A stretch of DNA of 8,462 bases from Verrucomicrobiota bacterium (lineage in GTDB: Bacteria; Verrucomicrobiota; Verrucomicrobiia; Limisphaerales; AV2): NCBI GenBank assembly GCA_003218935.1, contig QHPA01000118.1:1-8462 (forward strand). The letters are read 5' to 3'. Position numbers and translations under genes: made by a program. This document shows, piece by piece, positions 1 through 5,250 of the stretch. Positions within the stretch are counted from its first letter, which is position 1. The number at the start of each line of letters is the position of its first letter. The notes below the pieces were generated by a model. It did no database searches, was not told the origin of the DNA, and saw only the letters and a program-made list of their open reading frames with translations.

Positions 1-34
1 GCCCGTGCGTGTCCGAGATGACGCCGATTTTCAT
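1..34 (-). CDS. YfcE/MJ0936-type metallophosphoesterase, N-terminal fragment (runs off left edge)
   Basis: Reading the minus strand from the ATG at 34 down to base 1 gives MKIGVISDTHG, the characteristic first strand and metal-binding loop of small calcineurin-like phosphoesterases of the YfcE/MJ0936 group. The Asp and His of SDTHG are the first metal ligands of that fold. Only 11 codons lie in the window, so substrate and length cannot be judged; known family members hydrolyse phosphodiesters using two divalent metal ions. The gene lies 133 bp downstream of the DUF6580-like gene on the same strand, with an 8-bp repeat array in between. No Shine-Dalgarno is visible before the ATG. The motif match is strong for its length, but it is short, so the call is probable rather than certain. 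Confidence 0.72.
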   Translation of the reverse strand, partial: MKIGVISDTHG

Positions 35-67
35 TGCTTGTCAGTGGTCAGTTGCGGGTTGGAAAAG

Positions 68-102
68 CGTTGAATCGTTGAATCGTTGAATCGTTGAATC
101 GT
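68..102. repeat. Tandem 8-bp repeat (CGTTGAAT x4 plus partial)
   Basis: Four perfect copies of CGTTGAAT run from 68 to 99, followed by CGT. An inverted copy (AACGATTCAACG) lies at 145-156, so the transcript of either strand could fold a hairpin with a loop of about 50-70 nt. The array fills the gap between the DUF6580-like gene and the phosphoesterase gene. There is no T-run next to it, so it is not a canonical terminator. Confidence 0.85.
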
Positions 103-144
103 GGAGCCGTAAATGGGTTGGAGGCAGGGGCCCCGTTTCGTTTT

Positions 145-156
145 AACGATTCAACG
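145..156. repeat. Inverted copy of the 8-bp array unit
   Basis: AACGATTCAACG is the exact reverse complement of CGTTGAATCGTT, which occurs several times in the array at 68-102. It lies 12 bp past the stop codon of the minus-strand DUF6580-like gene. The pairing could act as a 3'-end structure for that transcript; this is inference from position only. Confidence 0.6.
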
Positions 157-167
157 CGTTTAACGGT

Positions 168-785
168 TCACGCGCCCGACTCCTCCGTTTGTGCGTCTTC
201 CGGCTGCTCGTCCGGCTCATTTTCGGCAACCACTTCTTCTTCGGCTCCCATTTTTTCGCTCAACCTCATCGCGGCGGCAAACAGGCCGGTGAACAGGCCG
301 CCGCTGAGCATTGAGTTGCCGAAGAACGTCCAGGTGGGCGGGTAGCCGGGCAAGCCGGTCGTCAGCGCCTGAATCCAGCCGGCCAGCGTTTTGGCGTAAC
401 CGGGGTCTTGGCACCACGAGAGGGTATTGGTAATCAGGTAAAACAATACTGCGCCGAGCAGTCCGCCGCCGACCAGTTTCAGCCACGAGGACTTTGCGGA
501 AAACTTCTGGCCCAGCCAGACGATGGCCGTGTAACTGGCGTAATTGGCCAGCATGTACGCGCCGACGGCAGGCACGTGGTAATAAAGCACGTTGAGCATG
601 ATGTCCGTCACGAGCATCACCCCCAGCGGGAGCCACCAGGCCATTCGCCGGGGGAGATACACGCCCGCGCAAAACGCCACCGCGTAAGCGGCGCTGAAAT
701 TCAACGGCAGCATGTTGGGCAGGCGCGTGAGCGCAAAAACGGCCATCAGCGCCACGGCCAGCCAGAGGTTCGACTTTTCTTTCAC
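168..785 (-). CDS. DUF6580-like integral membrane protein
   Basis: This is a small multi-spanning inner-membrane protein of unknown role that resembles the DUF6580 family. The first segment has the family look (LALTR-like FALTRLPNMLPLNF), followed by a second helix with a GVYLPRR end, and further hydrophobic stretches around LPLGVMLVTDIML, YMLANYASYTAIVWLG, LLGAVLFYLITNTLSW and MLSGGLFTGLFAAAM. The C-terminal 25 or so residues are acidic and lack hydrophobic segments, so they are probably cytosolic. The frame stays open to an ATG at 1022, but the first 79 residues of that version are low-complexity and partly encoded by a palindromic repeat (922-1000), so I prefer the GTG at 785 (205 residues), just before the first membrane helix. 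A TTG further upstream is also possible. No clear Shine-Dalgarno supports any start. The gene is divergent from the dehydrogenase and co-directional with the phosphoesterase at the left edge. Confidence 0.72.
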   Translation of the reverse strand: MKEKSNLWLAVALMAVFALTRLPNMLPLNFSAAYAVAFCAGVYLPRRMAWWLPLGVMLVTDIMLNVLYYHVPAVGAYMLANYASYTAIVWLGQKFSAKSSWLKLVGGGLLGAVLFYLITNTLSWCQDPGYAKTLAGWIQALTTGLPGYPPTWTFFGNSMLSGGLFTGLFAAAMRLSEKMGAEEEVVAENEPDEQPEDAQTEESGA

Positions 786-921
786 CGGCTTGAATGATAC
801 GTCAACGCGCCGTGCTGACAAGCGCGTTGCGGCCTCCGAGAGTTGGTTCGCGGAATTCGCCCTTGGCGCATTGGGCCCATGTTCATGGGTAGCTCCATTC
901 GCTTTTGCGCTCGCATTGGGA

Positions 922-1000
922 CCATGAACCTGCCCCCTCACCCGACCTCCGGCCACCCTCTCCCGAGGGGAGAGGGACGGGGTGAGGGGGCGGTTCATGG
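922..1000. repeat. 79-bp palindromic repeat element, copy 1 (MITE/REP-like)
   Basis: The ends form an imperfect inverted repeat: CCATGAACC at 922-930 and GGTTCATGG at 992-1000, continuing inward as CCCCCTCACCC against GGGGTGAGGGGG. A central hairpin has a perfect 9-bp stem (956-964 with 968-976) and a 3-nt loop. A second member of the same family lies inside the dehydrogenase gene at about 1808-1874. This copy sits upstream of the DUF6580-like gene, where it extends the open frame and would add LTPSLSPRERVAGGRVRG to the protein if translated. No transposase is present, so any movement would need help from elsewhere. Confidence 0.85.
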
Positions 1001-1063
1001 AAGAGCGGCCGCCGAGCCCCATTTAACAACTCTCCTACACTCCATCACTCCGCTTTGAAAAAT

Positions 1064-1093
1064 CTGTGTTCATCCGTCTTCATCTGTGGTTAA
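1064..1093. repeat. Degenerate 10-bp periodic repeat upstream of the dehydrogenase
   Basis: Three imperfect 10-bp units occur in a row: CTGTGTTCAT, CCGTCTTCAT and CTGTGGTTAA. The same unit type (CGTGTTCATT) recurs at 7727-7753, and a related sequence in the other orientation lies at 2285-2311. It occupies the last 30 bp or so before the dehydrogenase start. An 8-bp period (CTCCNNCA) is visible just before it, at about 1032-1052. Confidence 0.6.
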
Positions 1094-1123
1094 ACCCATC
1101 GCGTGTCTGGAATTCCGAAAACA

Positions 1124-2302
1124 ATGCGCGCAGTCGTTTATCGCGGCGTGAATGATCTGCGTCTCGAGAAGGTGCCGGTGCCGCGCATCAAGGCCGATGA
1201 GTTGCTGGTCAAGGTCGCTGCCTGCGGCGTTTGCCCCACCGACATCAAAAAAATCCAATACGGCACGGTGCCGCCGCCCCGCATTTTCGGACATGAAACC
1301 GCGGGCACAATTGTCCGGATCGGCGCGCGCGTGAAAAAATTCCGCGAGGGCGACCGCGTGGCGCTGCATCATCACGTTCCCTGTCTGGATTGCCACGCGT
1401 GCCGGCACTGCGCCTTCGCCCAGTGCGCGCAATACAAACGCACCGGCATCACTGCGGGTTTTGAGCCGGCCGGCGGCGGCTACGCCGAATATGTCCGCGT
1501 GATGTCCTTTGTTTTGCCGGGGGTCGTCAAAATACCAGGCCGAAACAGCTTCCTCGAAGGCGCGATGCTGGAGCCGGTCAACACGGTGTTGAAGGCGATC
1601 CATCGGCTGGCGCTTTTGCGCGGCGATTTTGTTCTGGTGACAGGCCAGGGACCGATCGGTTTGATGTTCACCCGGCTGCTCGCTCTGCGCGGCATGTATG
1701 TGGCCGCGACTGATCTGTTGCCAGCCCGGCTGGAACTCGCGAAAAAATTCGGCGCACGCTGGATTTTCCGCGCTCATGAAGACGCCGGTGATCCTTCAAT
1801 CTCTCAACCTCCCCTCTCCCGGCCTGCGGCCACCCTCTCCCCGCCAGGCGGGGAGAGGGCGGGCAGAGGGGCGCACTCGCACTCTTTGCAATCCGCAATT
1901 CATCGCGGCTTCGACGCCGCGATTGTCACCGCGCCGGGCGACGCGGCGGTGCGCCAGGCCCAGGAACTCGTGCGCGGTGGCGGCCAGGTGTTGTTGTTCG
2001 CGCACACCCGGCGCGGCAGCAAAACGCAACTGGATTTGTCCGTCGTTTGTGTGGATGAAAAAGATTTGATTGGCAGCTATTCGTCCGATCTGACATTGCA
2101 AGGCGAAGCGGCTCGGCTGGTTTTTGGGAGAAAACTGGCCGCGCGCGAACTGATCACTCACCGCTTTCCGCTGGAGCAAACCGCCGAAGCGGTTCAACTG
2201 GCAGCGCGGCCGGATCCTGGGTCACTGAAAATTGTCGTCACGCCGGACCGTCAAATTGATGCAACCAGAGTAAACGCTGAGAGACACGAATTTCACGAAT
2301 GA
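1124..2302 (+). CDS. Zinc-dependent medium-chain alcohol dehydrogenase with in-frame repeat insertion
   Basis: This is an MDR-superfamily NAD(P)-dependent dehydrogenase of the sorbitol/threonine/alcohol dehydrogenase type; the substrate cannot be read from sequence. From the ATG at 1124 (392 residues), the catalytic-zinc ligands are Cys37 in CGVCPTD, His57-Glu58 in GHE, and probably Glu150 in LEPVN. The structural zinc site has canonical spacing (Cys87, 90, 93, 101). The Rossmann loop GQGPIG is at 174-179. Usual family length is about 340-350 residues. The excess comes from two places: residues about 225-260 are encoded by a palindromic repeat (1808-1874) inserted without breaking the frame, and the last 15 or so residues run into another repeat that supplies the stop codon. 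A GTG at 1103 would add seven residues, but MRAVVYRG is the usual family start. The inserted segment follows the first part of the cofactor domain, so the protein may still fold with a loop there. Activity is uncertain. Confidence 0.88.
   Translation: MRAVVYRGVNDLRLEKVPVPRIKADELLVKVAACGVCPTDIKKIQYGTVPPPRIFGHETAGTIVRIGARVKKFREGDRVALHHHVPCLDCHACRHCAFAQCAQYKRTGITAGFEPAGGGYAEYVRVMSFVLPGVVKIPGRNSFLEGAMLEPVNTVLKAIHRLALLRGDFVLVTGQGPIGLMFTRLLALRGMYVAATDLLPARLELAKKFGARWIFRAHEDAGDPSISQPPLSRPAATLSPPGGERAGRGAHSHSLQSAIHRGFDAAIVTAPGDAAVRQAQELVRGGGQVLLFAHTRRGSKTQLDLSVVCVDEKDLIGSYSSDLTLQGEAARLVFGRKLAARELITHRFPLEQTAEAVQLAARPDPGSLKIVVTPDRQIDATRVNAERHEFHE
1808..1874. repeat. Palindromic repeat element, copy 2, inside the dehydrogenase gene
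   Basis: This is the same family as the element at 922-1000: both share a CCCCTC...CCC left end, a CGGCCACCCTCTCCC core and a mirrored GGGAGAGGG...GGGG right side. Here the central stem is 12 bp and perfect (1833-1844 with 1848-1859) with a 3-nt loop. It lies wholly within the dehydrogenase reading frame and is translated as a proline-, glycine- and arginine-rich stretch. The frame is kept on both sides. Confidence 0.85.
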
Positions 2303-2443
2303 ACACGAATTGAGGGGAGTAGAGTAGTAGTGGCACGGGCGTCTCGCCCCGTGAAGGCTGGTATCGGGTCAGCGAACAGCGAAAGGCAAAAGGGAACACC
2401 GAAGGCCGGCGGCTCCATCGGTTTTCATTCGTGAAAATTCGTG
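2285..2443. repeat. Inverted-repeat element overlapping the dehydrogenase 3' end
   Basis: The left arm at 2285-2306 and the right arm at 2421-2443 are reverse complements apart from one mismatch and one gap (core TTCACGAATGAA). Between them lies a smaller hairpin, CACGGG/CCCGTG at 2334-2339 and 2348-2353, whose loop holds the motif GTCTCGCC, also found (as its complement) in the 4700-4772 element. The left arm encodes the last residues and the TGA of the dehydrogenase. The 2303-2667 gap contains no gene; besides this repeat it holds only AT-rich sequence and the possible promoter near 2603. Confidence 0.65.
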
Positions 2444-2602
2444 AAATCCGCGTCGTCCGTGCATTAGATTTGGCCAACTCAGAAACTGGACAAAAGATGC
2501 CAAAAAATGAGGCAAATTCATGCGGATTCGCCGAATTCGGGTGATTTTGCCTGGAGAGTAAAACGGCGGGCGAACCGGCCTGAAATTTTGTTCAAAAAAA
2601 TG

Positions 2603-2631
2603 TTGACACTTGCAGGTGACTTTGAGAAATT
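2603..2631 (+). promoter_or_regulatory. Possible promoter of the secreted-protein/PEP-CTERM pair
   Basis: A perfect TTGACA -35 box occurs at 2603-2608. At 17 bp spacing the -10 position reads GAAATT (2626-2631), which is weak. It lies about 37 bp before the ATG at 2668. The good -35 box and the position argue for it; the poor -10 and absent Shine-Dalgarno argue for caution. Confidence 0.4.
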
Positions 2632-2667
2632 AGCGCCACACACGGAATCATAAATAACGTACGAACA

Positions 2668-3309
2668 ATGAGAACAAAAACACTTCTTCTTACGGCTGTG
2701 CTGAGTGCGGCGGGCTTGGCCTCGTCTTTGTCTTTGGCACAGGGAGCGGTCTATTCGGTGAACGCGGTCGGGTATGTCAATCTCCCGCTGCCCGTCGGGT
2801 TGAGCCTGATTTGTAATCCTCTCAAGGGTTCCACAGGCAATGACCTGAACACCATTCTTCCTCTGACGGACGCCGATGTGGGCGCGACCATTTATACCTA
2901 TAATGGTAGTGCCTTTGTTAGCACCACGTATCTGGGAACCAGTATCGGCTGGACCCCGAATAACAGCGTTGCGCCGGGGCAGGGAATGTTTATCAGCTTA
3001 GGCGCGGCAAAGACACTCACATTCGTTGGCGAGGTTCCTCAAGGCACAGATTCCAACATCCATATGAATAATGGATTGTCGCTCGTCGCCTCACCCGTTC
3101 CTCAATCGTCGGCACTGGATACGATGCTGTTCCCTGCCGATGTTGGTGATACGGTTTATTTTTACAGGGGTGGCAGCTACGCTTCTTCGACTTTCCTGGG
3201 ACCCGGTATTGGGTGGACACCCGCTGCCGTACCTGGGGTTGGTGAAGGATTTTGGGTTTCGAGAGCCAATGCAGCGGATTGGAATCGGAACTTCTCAGTG
3301 AACAACTAA
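2668..3309 (+). CDS. Secreted protein with two internal repeats, Verrucomicrobia-type hypothetical
   Basis: I do not recognise a named function. The protein (213 residues) starts with a typical signal peptide: basic residues at 2-4, a hydrophobic core at about 5-23, and a probable cleavage site near AQGA (residues 24-27). The mature part is a tandem duplication. Residues 44-121 and about 136-211 share the order GLSL-(I/V)-x-(N/S)-P, an aspartate-rich turn ending DVG-T-(I/V)Y, a YNGS/YRGGS turn, a (T/S)TYLG/STFLG strand, GIGWTP or SIGWTP, and a P-G-(Q/V)G-(M/F) strand. A YSVNAVGYVN stretch precedes repeat 1, an opening I associate with secreted proteins in this phylum. There is no PEP-CTERM, lipobox or membrane anchor, so it is probably released or non-covalently surface-bound. 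It lies 48 bp upstream of the PEP-CTERM gene with no terminator between, so co-transcription is likely. Confidence 0.75.
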   Translation: MRTKTLLLTAVLSAAGLASSLSLAQGAVYSVNAVGYVNLPLPVGLSLICNPLKGSTGNDLNTILPLTDADVGATIYTYNGSAFVSTTYLGTSIGWTPNNSVAPGQGMFISLGAAKTLTFVGEVPQGTDSNIHMNNGLSLVASPVPQSSALDTMLFPADVGDTVYFYRGGSYASSTFLGPGIGWTPAAVPGVGEGFWVSRANAADWNRNFSVNN

Positions 3310-3357
3310 CAACTGTAATTCAGAAGGACACGTCAACACCTCCAACGAAAAAAAGCA

Positions 3358-3924
3358 ATGAAAAAGCTAATTACAATAGCGTCGGGAGTTCTGTTGTTGA
3401 ATCTGTCGGTGCTTGCGCAAGGGACAATTTCGTTTCAAAATGTTGGCCCTGCCTTCAGCGCACAGATCAAAGATGTTGCGGGGAATTTTATTGGTGCAGG
3501 CGCGGCAGTTACTATTGAATTGCTTGCCGGCACGACCGCCACAGTCGGAGCATTTACCCCGGCGGTCACGACGTCTTTATGGTCTGGGAATGGCTGGTTC
3601 AACGTTGGCCAATCACCTGTTGCATTGAGCAGTTTTGCGGGTGGATCACATCCCTTTTTCCAAGTGCGTGCTTGGGACAATTCCGGCGGTGTGAACAGTT
3701 ATGCTGCGGCATTAGCTGCAGGCAAGGCTACCGGAATATCGGCCGTTTGGCAGCTCCAGGACGGTGGCGGTTTGAGTGGATTGGGAAATCCGTCAGCAGT
3801 ACCCCCGACCACAGCTCCGCCGCTGTTCGGCATGACTGGGTTCCAGATGGTTATCCCGGAACCTTCGACAATCGCGCTAGGGTTGTTGGGCGCAGCAGCT
3901 TTTTTGTTCCGCCGTCGTAAGTAA
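3358..3924 (+). CDS. PEP-CTERM sorting-domain surface protein
   Basis: This is a 188-residue exported protein with a PEP-CTERM tail, which in known systems directs the protein to an exosortase for C-terminal processing and surface attachment. A signal peptide covers residues 1-21 (MKK, hydrophobic core, cleavage near LAQ-GT). The mature part begins GTISFQNVGP, a common opening in Verrucomicrobia PEP-CTERM proteins, and contains aromatic/glycine-rich segments (WSGNGWFNVG, FFQVRAWDNSGG, WQLQDGGG). The tail shows the full tripartite signal: VIPEPS, a hydrophobic helix (TIALGLLGAAAFLF) and RRRK at the end. No exosortase is in this window. The gene follows the two-repeat secreted protein by 48 bp and ends 23 bp before a strong terminator. 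A tandem copy follows at 4019-4581. The specific function is unknown. Confidence 0.9.
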   Translation: MKKLITIASGVLLLNLSVLAQGTISFQNVGPAFSAQIKDVAGNFIGAGAAVTIELLAGTTATVGAFTPAVTTSLWSGNGWFNVGQSPVALSSFAGGSHPFFQVRAWDNSGGVNSYAAALAAGKATGISAVWQLQDGGGLSGLGNPSAVPPTTAPPLFGMTGFQMVIPEPSTIALGLLGAAAFLFRRRK

Positions 3925-3947
3925 TTCGTCAGTGTGTTCTCATTGAA

Positions 3948-3972
3948 GCCGCCCGCGAGGGCGGCTTTTTTT
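3948..3972 (+). terminator. Rho-independent terminator after PEP-CTERM gene 1
   Basis: A perfect 7-bp GC stem (GCCGCCC at 3948-3954, GGGCGGC at 3959-3965) with GCGA loop is followed by seven T. It closes the secreted-protein/PEP-CTERM unit. Confidence 0.93.
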
Positions 3973-4018
3973 GTTGAAGGAACTGAAAACGTCGCCAACG
4001 CTTCCAGAGAACAGATCG

Positions 4019-4581
4019 ATGAAACAACTCCTTCTAATAATGTCTGGAGTTCTGTGGGTGAATCAGTCGATCATTGCGCAAGGGACAATTTCGTTTCAAA
4101 ATGTTGGCCCTGGCTTCAGGCGCGCCGATCAGAGACGCTGCGGGGAATCTGGCTGGACCAGGCGCGGCAGCGACTGCTGAATTGCTTGCCGGCACTTCTC
4201 CCTCAGTCGCGCCATTTTCAACCCCGATAACGACGTCCACCTGGGTCGGTAATGGTTGGTTTAACGTAGGCGCTCCGGCAGTAGTATTAGCCGGATTCGC
4301 CCCGGGATCACATCCTTTTTTCCAAGTGGCGGTTCTGGGACAACTCAGGCGGAATAAACAGCTATGCGGCGGCATTAGCGGCAGGCAGGGCTGTCGGAAC
4401 AACGCCTATTTGGCAGCTCCAGGACGGCGGCGGGTTGAGTGGATTAGGAAATCCATCAGCCGTACCCCCGACTACAGCTCCGCCGCTGTTCGGTATGACT
4501 GGGATGGTTATCCCGGAACCTTCGACGATCGCGCTTGGGTTATTGGGTGCTGCAGCTTTGTTGCTCCGCCGTCGTAAGTAA
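4019..4581 (+). pseudogene. Tandem PEP-CTERM gene copy broken by two +1 frameshifts
   Basis: This copy aligns along its whole length with the gene at 3358-3924, including a 38-bp identical run (3414-3451 versus 4075-4112). Compared with copy 1, one extra G occurs at 4119-4120 (TTCAGG for TTCAG) and one at about 4328-4332 (AAGTGGCGG for AAGTGCG). Removing both restores a 186-residue protein with signal peptide (MKQLLLIMSG...IIAQ), the GTISFQNVGP opening, WVGNGWFNVG, QVRFWDNSGG, WQLQDGGG and the tail VIPEPSTIALGLLGAAALLL with RRRK. The two-residue difference from copy 1 is loss of FQ before VIPEPS. As it stands, translation from 4019 stops at 4180. Near-complete conservation apart from two single-base insertions suggests very recent loss or sequencing/assembly error. 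A programmed event is less likely, because neither site is a clear slippery sequence. Confidence 0.85.
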
Positions 4582-4604
4582 TTCGCCAGTGTGTTCCCTT
4601 TGAA

Positions 4605-4628
4605 GCCGCCCGCAAGGGCGGCTTTTTT
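4605..4628 (+). terminator. Rho-independent terminator after PEP-CTERM copy 2
   Basis: The same 7-bp stem as the first terminator (GCCGCCC at 4605-4611, GGGCGGC at 4616-4622) has a GCAA loop and six T. The flanking sequence also matches the first terminator, so it was duplicated together with the gene. Confidence 0.92.
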
Positions 4629-4699
4629 GTTGTCTGGATGCGATTCGCAGCAGACCGAAAGCGGGTTCACCGTGCGGGATTGGAAACTTTCCTGAACCG

Positions 4700-4772
4700 G
4701 GTGGAGCGAGACTCCGTCGAGCCCTGACCTCCAATGGACAGAAAGTAGGGCTCGACGGAGTCTCGCCCCACC
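4700..4772. repeat. 26-bp near-perfect inverted repeat (large hairpin)
   Basis: The left arm at 4700-4725 and right arm at 4747-4772 are reverse complements with one mismatch in 26 (A4705 against the expected G). The loop is 21 nt. The arm carries GCGAGACTCCGTCGAGCCC; its GGCGAGAC part recurs as a complement in the hairpin at 2334-2353, so it may be a dispersed family. There is no T-run, so it is not a simple terminator. The 4629-4883 gap holds no gene: it has this repeat and the tRNA promoter only. Confidence 0.9.
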
Positions 4773-4843
4773 GCTCATGGCCTGATGCGCGTTCCAAATT
4801 AGGTAGCAAGCCAAGCGCCCAGAACATTCTCCTCGACCGGTGA

Positions 4844-4871
4844 TTGACATACACACCCTATTCAATAGCAT
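4844..4871 (+). promoter_or_regulatory. Promoter of tRNA-Glu
   Basis: A perfect TTGACA at 4844-4849 is followed after 16 bp by TAGCAT (4866-4871), which matches four of six -10 positions. Transcription would start around 4878, a few bases before the mature tRNA 5' end at 4884. Confidence 0.6.
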
Positions 4872-4883
4872 CACCTCGCGTTG

Positions 4884-4958
4884 GGCGCGTTCGTCTATCG
4901 GTCAGGACACGGCCCTCTCAAGGCTGAAAGACGGGTTCGATTCCCGTACGCGCTACCA
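4884..4958 (+). tRNA. tRNA-Glu (anticodon CUC), CCA encoded
   Basis: A full cloverleaf can be drawn. The acceptor stem is GGCGCGT with ACGCGCT (first pair G-U), and the D arm is GTC/GAC with a TATCGGTCAG loop. The anticodon stem CGGCC/GGCTG encloses the loop CTCTCAA, giving anticodon CUC for GAG codons. The T arm is ACGGG-TTCGATT-CCCGT, the discriminator is A, and CCA is encoded. The D-arm sequence TCGTCTAtcGG is typical of bacterial tRNA-Glu. The 3' end lies about 20-50 bp from a primase gene remnant, so this tRNA may mark an old integration or recombination site. No duplicated 3' end of the tRNA was seen elsewhere in the window. Confidence 0.95.
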
Positions 4959-4979
4959 TTGAAGGTCAACTACTTCCGT

Positions 4980-5141
4980 AAAAGTGCAGGAAAACAAGTC
5001 CCTTCCAAAACTTTTTTTGTCGAAATCAGCGGCGAGAAACCAGCATGTTTCGTCGGTCATCAGCGGATAAACGCCTGCCGTGAGCTTGCCGGTGAGGCGG
5101 TCGTGAATGACCTGGTCGGTCAATGGAAAGTATTCCTTCGG
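4980..5141 (-). pseudogene. Remnant of a TOTE-type archaeo-eukaryotic primase gene
   Basis: On the minus strand about 45-50 codons resemble the N-terminal part of the primase (AEP) domain of TOTE conflict-system proteins: FPLTDQVIHDRLTGK, then GVYPLMTDETCWFLAADFDKK. The DFD of FLAADFD corresponds to the metal-binding hhhDhD motif of AEP primases. TOTE proteins are large primase-helicase systems thought to act in conflict with foreign DNA or RNA. Here nothing before the PKEYFPLTD segment (above about 5141) or after about 4980 matches, and the frame degrades after a run of seven A (5013-5019 on the plus strand is the T-run). No helicase or nuclease part remains. The remnant abuts tRNA-Glu on one side and an rtcB remnant on the other. 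Similarity is judged from memory of the family, not from a search. Confidence 0.68.
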
Positions 5142-5185
5142 CAAAGATTTTCTCCGACTCGGCGTTCCGCTCGGTGAAACCACGC
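5140..5185 (+). pseudogene. Remnant of an rtcB 5' end (46-bp direct repeat with 6017-6062)
   Basis: From 5143 the sequence reads [16 protein letters not shown] followed by a stop, against [17 protein letters not shown] at the start of the intact rtcB. Over the last 43 bp of the aligned 46, 39 bases are identical. Three of the four differences are synonymous third-position changes, and the fourth is Ala to Thr. The match ends sharply after CACGC (5185 and 6062). It has no start codon and no continuation. It is either the residue of a second rtcB gene or a duplication left when DNA carrying the prepilin-like gene was inserted at the rtcB 5' end. Confidence 0.75.
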
Positions 5186-5250
5186 ATTGAAAAAGTATTT
5201 GATCTTGGAGGACATCGGAGGTTTCCACGTCTAACACACTGTCTTTGGGT

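Noticed and set aside
68..102. CRISPR-like array
   Set aside because: Units are 8 bp and directly abutting with no spacers, so this is a simple tandem repeat.
1070..1777. 235-codon minus-strand frame opposite the dehydrogenase
   Set aside because: It is a high-GC shadow frame; the plus strand carries the clear zinc-site and Rossmann motifs.
4110..4335. Programmed ribosomal frameshifting in PEP-CTERM copy 2
   Set aside because: Two separate same-direction shifts at sites without a clear slippery motif would be needed, while copy 1 encodes the protein without any; mutation or error is simpler.
4930..4958. Duplicated tRNA-Glu 3' end as attL/attR of an integrated element
   Set aside because: I looked for the T-arm/acceptor sequence elsewhere in the window and found no second copy, so no attachment-site pair can be claimed here.
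5206..5220. Shine-Dalgarno (GGAGG twice) for the prepilin-like gene
   Set aside because: It lies about 30 bp before the ATG at 5251, too far for normal initiation, and no start codon follows at a suitable distance in that frame.
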